A stretch of DNA of 10,359 nucleotides from Ascidiaceihabitans sp023955215 (GTDB lineage Bacteria > Pseudomonadota > Alphaproteobacteria > Rhodobacterales > Rhodobacteraceae): the NCBI GenBank assembly GCA_943788345.1, contig CALSPX010000021.1, forward strand, positions 1 through 10,359, given 5' to 3'. Position numbers and translations under genes: made by a program. The first letter of the stretch is position 1, and every line of letters begins with the position of its first letter. The notes under the pieces were generated by a model, which saw only the letters and a program-made list of their open reading frames with translations, was not told where the DNA came from and searched no databases. This document shows positions 6,960-10,359 of the stretch, piece by piece.

Positions 6960-8791
6960 TAAGCTTTGCCAATATGATCGACTCGTTCAAGCCTGCGGAC
7001 GGGCCGCCGCCACAAACATTGGGTGCGTTTATGCGTTGGTGCTTGTCTGGTTCATGGCCCGCCTTGTGGTTTGCAGCGTTCTTTTCTGCTGCTGCTGGGG
7101 CGATGGAAGCTGGAACTGCATTGATCCTTGGCAACGTTATTGATGCAACAGTTACGCTGGGGCCCGATGGGTTCTTTTCCGTGACCAATGTAGGATTAAT
7201 CGCAGGTGCATTGGCTTTTTTCCTGATCGCCCGTCCCGTGCTGTTTGGCCTATCTGCTGCGACCAATTCGATCATCGTGCAGCCCAGTGTAAATCCGTTG
7301 GTTTTGTCGCGTTTGCATCGCTGGACCTTGGGCCAGAATGTCAGCTTTTTCGATGATGATTTTGCAGGCCGTATTGCGCAAAAACAGATGCAATGTGCGC
7401 GGGCTGTAACGGATGTTGCATCCGAGGTAATTAACGTTGTTGCCTTCGCGTTGGCGTCTTTGTTCGGATCAATTCTGTTGCTGGTGGCCATTGATTGGCG
7501 TGTGGCCATTGGGTTCTTCGTTTGGCTGGTTTTCTATTTCGCGCTGATTAAATGGTATCTGCCGCGAGTGCGCGTACGTTCTGCTGATCGCGCTGGAAAA
7601 CGTGCGATGGTGTCTGGGCAAGTTGTCGACACCATCACGAATATCAAAACTGTTAAGCTGTTTGCCCATTCTGACCATGAGGATCGCGCAGCCCTTGGTG
7701 CTATGAAGTCCTTTCGTGAAAGCGCGCTAAGTTTTGGTTACCTGTCTGCAACCTTCCGATTTGGTTTGATGGCTCTGGCAGGATTGCTGCCGGTTCTATT
7801 GTTGGGCGGCACCATCTTATTGTGGCAACGCGGTGAGGCGTCGTCGGGTGATATTGTGGCAGCGGGTGCAATTGCGATCCGTATCGCGCAGATGACAGGC
7901 TGGGTAAGTTTCACACTGATGGCTATCTATTCCAATGTGGGTGAGATTGAGAATGGAATGAAGACCCTAACACGTCCAGATCGCGTGGATGATGCGGATC
8001 ATGCCCCTGTGTTGTCTGTTCCAAAAGGAGAGATCAAACTCAGCAATCTTAGCTTCGCTTATGGTCGCGAAACGGGTGGGTTGATGGATGTTGACCTTAC
8101 GATTGGTGCTGGCGAAAAGCTGGGCATTGTTGGTGCATCGGGGGCGGGTAAGTCGACGTTGGTCTCACTTCTCTTGCGCCTTTATGATCCTGAAGCCGGT
8201 ACAATTGAAATTGATGGCGTGGATACTAAAACTGTCACGCAAGAAAGTTTGCGCCGCAATATCGGGATGGTCACGCAAGAAACTGCGATGTTCAATCGGT
8301 CTGCCCGTGACAACATTCTGTATGGCAAACCTGATGCAACTGATGCTGAAGTGATGGCTGCGGCTGAAAAAGCCGAAGCGCATGAGTTCATCGAAGAACT
8401 TCAGGATCATATGAAACGCGATGGATATGACGCCCATTTGGGCGAGCGTGGCGTAAAGTTGTCTGGCGGCCAACGTCAACGCATTGCACTGGCACGTGCC
8501 ATTCTAAAAGACGCACCGATCCTTGTCTTGGATGAAGCCACAAGCGCCCTTGATAGTGAGGTTGAAGCATCGATCCAAACTGCGCTGTCGCGGGTGATGG
8601 AGGGTAAGACCGTGCTTGCGATTGCCCACCGTCTTTCGACCCTTACAGAAATGGATCGCATTGTTGTGATGGACAAGGGACGCATCGTCGAGGTGGGTGA
8701 TCACCAGACGTTGCTTGCTAAACAGGGTCTGTATGCCCGCTATTGGGATCGGCAATCTGGTGGGTTCATATCAACACAGGTTGCACAATAA
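6956..8791 (+). CDS. ABC exporter half-transporter, second of a pair
   Basis: The protein is 611 aa with the same layout as its upstream neighbour. The membrane domain is at about residues 20-320. The ATPase has Walker A GASGAGKST (393-401, K399), Q-loop GMVTQETAMF, signature LSGGQ (502-506), Walker B ILVLDE (D526, E527), SALD and switch H558. The two proteins share motif spacing to within one residue and a matching tail (RQSGGF), which indicates an old tandem duplication and a heterodimeric exporter. Neither ATP site looks degenerate, unlike many heterodimeric ABC exporters. The start is ATG 6956, overlapping the previous TGA (ATGA), a classic coupling arrangement. The substrate is unknown. 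A stem-loop overlaps its stop codon. Confidence 0.93.
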   Translation: MISFANMIDSFKPADGPPPQTLGAFMRWCLSGSWPALWFAAFFSAAAGAMEAGTALILGNVIDATVTLGPDGFFSVTNVGLIAGALAFFLIARPVLFGLSAATNSIIVQPSVNPLVLSRLHRWTLGQNVSFFDDDFAGRIAQKQMQCARAVTDVASEVINVVAFALASLFGSILLLVAIDWRVAIGFFVWLVFYFALIKWYLPRVRVRSADRAGKRAMVSGQVVDTITNIKTVKLFAHSDHEDRAALGAMKSFRESALSFGYLSATFRFGLMALAGLLPVLLLGGTILLWQRGEASSGDIVAAGAIAIRIAQMTGWVSFTLMAIYSNVGEIENGMKTLTRPDRVDDADHAPVLSVPKGEIKLSNLSFAYGRETGGLMDVDLTIGAGEKLGIVGASGAGKSTLVSLLLRLYDPEAGTIEIDGVDTKTVTQESLRRNIGMVTQETAMFNRSARDNILYGKPDATDAEVMAAAEKAEAHEFIEELQDHMKRDGYDAHLGERGVKLSGGQRQRIALARAILKDAPILVLDEATSALDSEVEASIQTALSRVMEGKTVLAIAHRLSTLTEMDRIVVMDKGRIVEVGDHQTLLAKQGLYARYWDRQSGGFISTQVAQ

Positions 8792-8812
8792 CCCTTTCGT
8801 ATTTGTGCGACT
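8779..8812 (+). other. Stem-loop overlapping the stop of the second ABC gene
   Basis: GGTTGCACAA (8779-8788) pairs with TTGTGCGACT (8803-8812) as ten consecutive pairs in RNA, two of them G-U, around a 14-nt loop containing the rest of the TAA stop. No T run follows, so it is not a classic intrinsic terminator. It ends 7 nt before the ribosome site of the methyltransferase gene. It could act in mRNA processing, stability or partial attenuation, or be chance. Confidence 0.4.
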
Positions 8813-8818
8813 GGCGAT

Positions 8819-8825
8819 AGGGGAG
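8819..8825 (+). promoter_or_regulatory. Ribosome binding site of the RNA methyltransferase gene
   Basis: AGGGGAG ends 4 nt before ATG 8830, a strong if slightly short-spaced site. It indicates independent translation initiation, unlike the overlapping genes upstream. Confidence 0.65.
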
Positions 8826-8829
8826 CCGT

Positions 8830-10083
8830 ATGACAGAATTTAAAATTATCCGTTTGGGTCATCAGGGCGATGGTATCGCTGATGGACCATTGTTCGCGCC
8901 GATGACTTTGCCCGGTGAAATCGTGACCGCTACGCAAGAGGGCGATGCGCTGAAAGATGTGCGTATTCAAACGCCATCTTCGGATCGTGTTGCTGCGCCT
9001 TGCCGTCACTTCAAGTCTTGTGGTGGCTGTCAGTTGCAACATGCGAGTGATAAATTCGTTGCGACGTGGAAAGCGGAAATTGTGAAACGCGCCTTTGCTG
9101 CGCATGATCTGTCACCTGAAATTCGTCCAACACTGACTTCACCCGCCAAATCACGCCAGCGCGCAACAGTAGCAGCCAAGCGTACGAAAAGCGGTGCGAT
9201 GGTTGGCTTCCATGGTCGCGCTAGCGGCACAATTATCGAAGTACCTGATTGCCAGCTGCTTGATCCCAAGATCATGGCAGGTTTCCCAATCGCTGAGGAA
9301 TTGGCAACAATCGGTACCAGCCGTAAAGCGGCGTTGGCTGTTACGCTGACTGTGTCTGAAGATGGTTTGGATGCATCTGTTACTGGCGGCAAGGAACTAG
9401 ATGGTCCTTTGCGTTCTGAACTTGCGCAATTGTGTGACCGCAGTGGTTTGGCCCGTCTCACATGGGATGGCGAAACGATCGCTATGCGTACGCCGCCGCG
9501 CCACGCCTTTGGCAATGCTAAAGTTGTTGTGCCTGCAGGAGGTTTTTTGCAAGCGACTGCCCACGGTGCTGCGACATTGCAGGCTTTGGTTGGTGAGATT
9601 GTTAAAGGCAGCAAACGCGTCGCTGACCTGTTCGCGGGTAGCGGTACCTTTGCTTTGCCTTTGGCGCAGACATCTGCCGTTCATGCAGTTGAAGGCGACA
9701 AGGCGATGGTCGCGGCCCTTGATCAGGGTTGGCGCATGGCCCTTGATCTGAAACCGGTCACATCAGAGGCCCGCGATTTATTCCGCCGTCCTATGTTGCC
9801 GGATGAATTGGCCAAGTTTGACGCTGTTGTTCTGGATCCACCACGTGCTGGTGCAGTCGAACAGGTGCGTGAAATTGCGAATTCAAAATTGAACGTGATT
9901 GCCTATGTGTCATGTAATCCAGTGACCTTTGCGCGCGACGCTGCGCAATTGGTTGAAGCCGGGTTTGTTTTGGAATGGGTTCAACCTGTTGATCAGTTCC
10001 GCTGGTCTTCGCATGTTGAGTTGGTCGGTTCGTTCCGGCGCGAAAATTCCAAGGTTGAGGGGCCTAAACTCACTATCGGGTGA
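8830..10083 (+). CDS. Class I SAM-dependent RNA 5-methyluridine methyltransferase, RumA/TrmA family, with 4Fe-4S site
   Basis: The protein is 417 aa. A short TRAM-like RNA-binding segment (residues 5-35, RLGHQGDGIADGPLFAP) is followed by the cluster cysteines C58, C64 and C67 (C-x5-CGGC) and C141, matching RumA spacing closely. The SAM-binding domain starts at VADLFAGSGTFALPLA, then DPPRAG (D336-G341), the catalytic nucleophile C362 in YVSCNPVTFARD and the general base E397 in HVELV. The 35-residue spacing between C362 and E397 equals that in E. coli RlmD. It would methylate C5 of a uridine in rRNA or tRNA. RlmD-like 23S rRNA activity is the best guess because of the Fe-S cysteines and TRAM, but the site cannot be read. 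It follows the ABC pair by 38 bp, possibly on the same transcript. Confidence 0.93.
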   Translation: MTEFKIIRLGHQGDGIADGPLFAPMTLPGEIVTATQEGDALKDVRIQTPSSDRVAAPCRHFKSCGGCQLQHASDKFVATWKAEIVKRAFAAHDLSPEIRPTLTSPAKSRQRATVAAKRTKSGAMVGFHGRASGTIIEVPDCQLLDPKIMAGFPIAEELATIGTSRKAALAVTLTVSEDGLDASVTGGKELDGPLRSELAQLCDRSGLARLTWDGETIAMRTPPRHAFGNAKVVVPAGGFLQATAHGAATLQALVGEIVKGSKRVADLFAGSGTFALPLAQTSAVHAVEGDKAMVAALDQGWRMALDLKPVTSEARDLFRRPMLPDELAKFDAVVLDPPRAGAVEQVREIANSKLNVIAYVSCNPVTFARDAAQLVEAGFVLEWVQPVDQFRWSSHVELVGSFRRENSKVEGPKLTIG

Positions 10084-10162
10084 TCGAACGGTTTTTAGTA
10101 TCCCGAAAGCCATCGGCAATGTTAGAAGCCCAATATTCCAATAGGTAATTTGAGTAGACTTT

Positions 10163-10359
10163 ATGAAGCGTAGAAATTTGATTTTGACTGGAATTGCAGC
10201 TGCGCTCGTCAGTTCGTGTTCGTCTAAGAGTAAATTCAAAACCTACCGCGGTCCTGAAGTCACTTTTATTGTCGTAAACAAATCAGAACGTAAAATGTTC
10301 CTGTTTCACAAAAATTCTGTGTTGAAAGAATATGATTTTGATCTGGGTTTTGCCCCAAT
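10163..10359 (+). CDS. L,D-transpeptidase-like (YkuD-type) lipoprotein, 5' part only
   Basis: ATG 10163 opens a frame still open at the window end (65 complete codons). The N-terminus MKRRNLILTGIAAALVSSC is a lipoprotein signal, with the likely lipidated residue at C19. The paired arginines also resemble a weak Tat signal. The following residues (VTFIVVNKSERKMFLFHKN, then YDFDLGFAP) match the start of the YkuD L,D-transpeptidase fold as found in alphaproteobacterial ErfK-like proteins. Those enzymes cross-link or anchor peptidoglycan in the periplasm. The catalytic cysteine motif lies beyond the window, so activity cannot be confirmed. The start has only a weak TTGAG site at 10150-10154. This stretch is AT-rich (about 32% GC in the 10261 line). 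Confidence 0.75.
   Translation, partial: MKRRNLILTGIAAALVSSCSSKSKFKTYRGPEVTFIVVNKSERKMFLFHKNSVLKEYDFDLGFAP

Noticed and set aside
6805..7509. 234-aa minus-strand open frame
   Set aside because: It lies wholly opposite the end of the first and start of the second ABC gene, has a low-complexity polar/alanine-rich composition and no motif; a shadow of coding sequence.
9030..9614. 194-aa minus-strand open frame
   Set aside because: Antisense to the RNA methyltransferase, with no domain signature; a shadow frame.
10084..10162. Possible terminator or promoter between the methyltransferase and the L,D-transpeptidase gene
   Set aside because: TTTTTA at 10092-10097 is not preceded by a stable hairpin, and I see no paired -35/-10; nothing can be supported in these 79 bp.
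1..10359. CRISPR array, tRNA/rRNA gene, insertion sequence or attachment site
   Set aside because: No direct repeats with regular spacing, no tRNA-like cloverleaf or rRNA sequence, and no transposase or integrase gene was seen on either strand.

Overview
The window looks like chromosomal DNA from an alphaproteobacterium, most likely Rhodobacteraceae (Roseobacter group). The grounds are the protein families and their order, read from memory of the group rather than from a search. It is an ordinary housekeeping and stress-gene region with tightly packed genes. I see no CRISPR array, transposon, phage gene, tRNA or rRNA. Base composition is uneven: lines sampled in the first ~1.9 kb and the last ~200 bp run at about 32-42% GC, and lines sampled in the centre at about 55-58%.

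Left part (1-1876): the 3' end of an unidentified plus-strand gene meets a minus-strand Hpt (histidine phosphotransfer) gene, overlapping it by 4 bp. Diverging from the Hpt gene is a receiver / coiled-coil / PP2C (SpoIIE/RsbU-type) phosphatase. This should be a single protein of about 422 aa, but it is split by a one-base frame change in a T run at 965-969, exactly at the conserved LTKP motif of the receiver. This is the most notable observation in the window. Hpt and receiver-PP2C together would form a phosphorelay-controlled phosphatase, resembling the input of a partner-switching (anti-sigma / anti-anti-sigma) pathway.

Middle (1879-5121): a minus-strand Nudix hydrolase ends 2 bp from the phosphatase stop and starts divergently from hslO (Hsp33). 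From hslO on, genes run on the plus strand with overlaps: hslO, a CoA-pyrophosphatase-type Nudix protein (8-bp overlap), and a CCA-adding-type tRNA nucleotidyltransferase (22-bp overlap). The common theme is oxidative stress and clean-up: a redox chaperone, nucleotide/CoA hydrolysis and tRNA 3'-end repair.

Right part (5121-10359): two full-length ABC exporter half-transporters follow without a gap (TAATG, then an ATGA overlap) and probably form a heterodimer in which both ATP sites look intact. After 38 bp comes a class I SAM-dependent, 4Fe-4S-containing RNA m5U methyltransferase of the RumA/TrmA family. After a further 79 bp begins an L,D-transpeptidase-like lipoprotein gene that runs off the window end.

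I found no convincing new multi-gene system. The frame-split receiver-phosphatase, its Hpt neighbour and a 10-bp stem-loop after the ABC pair are the items worth checking.
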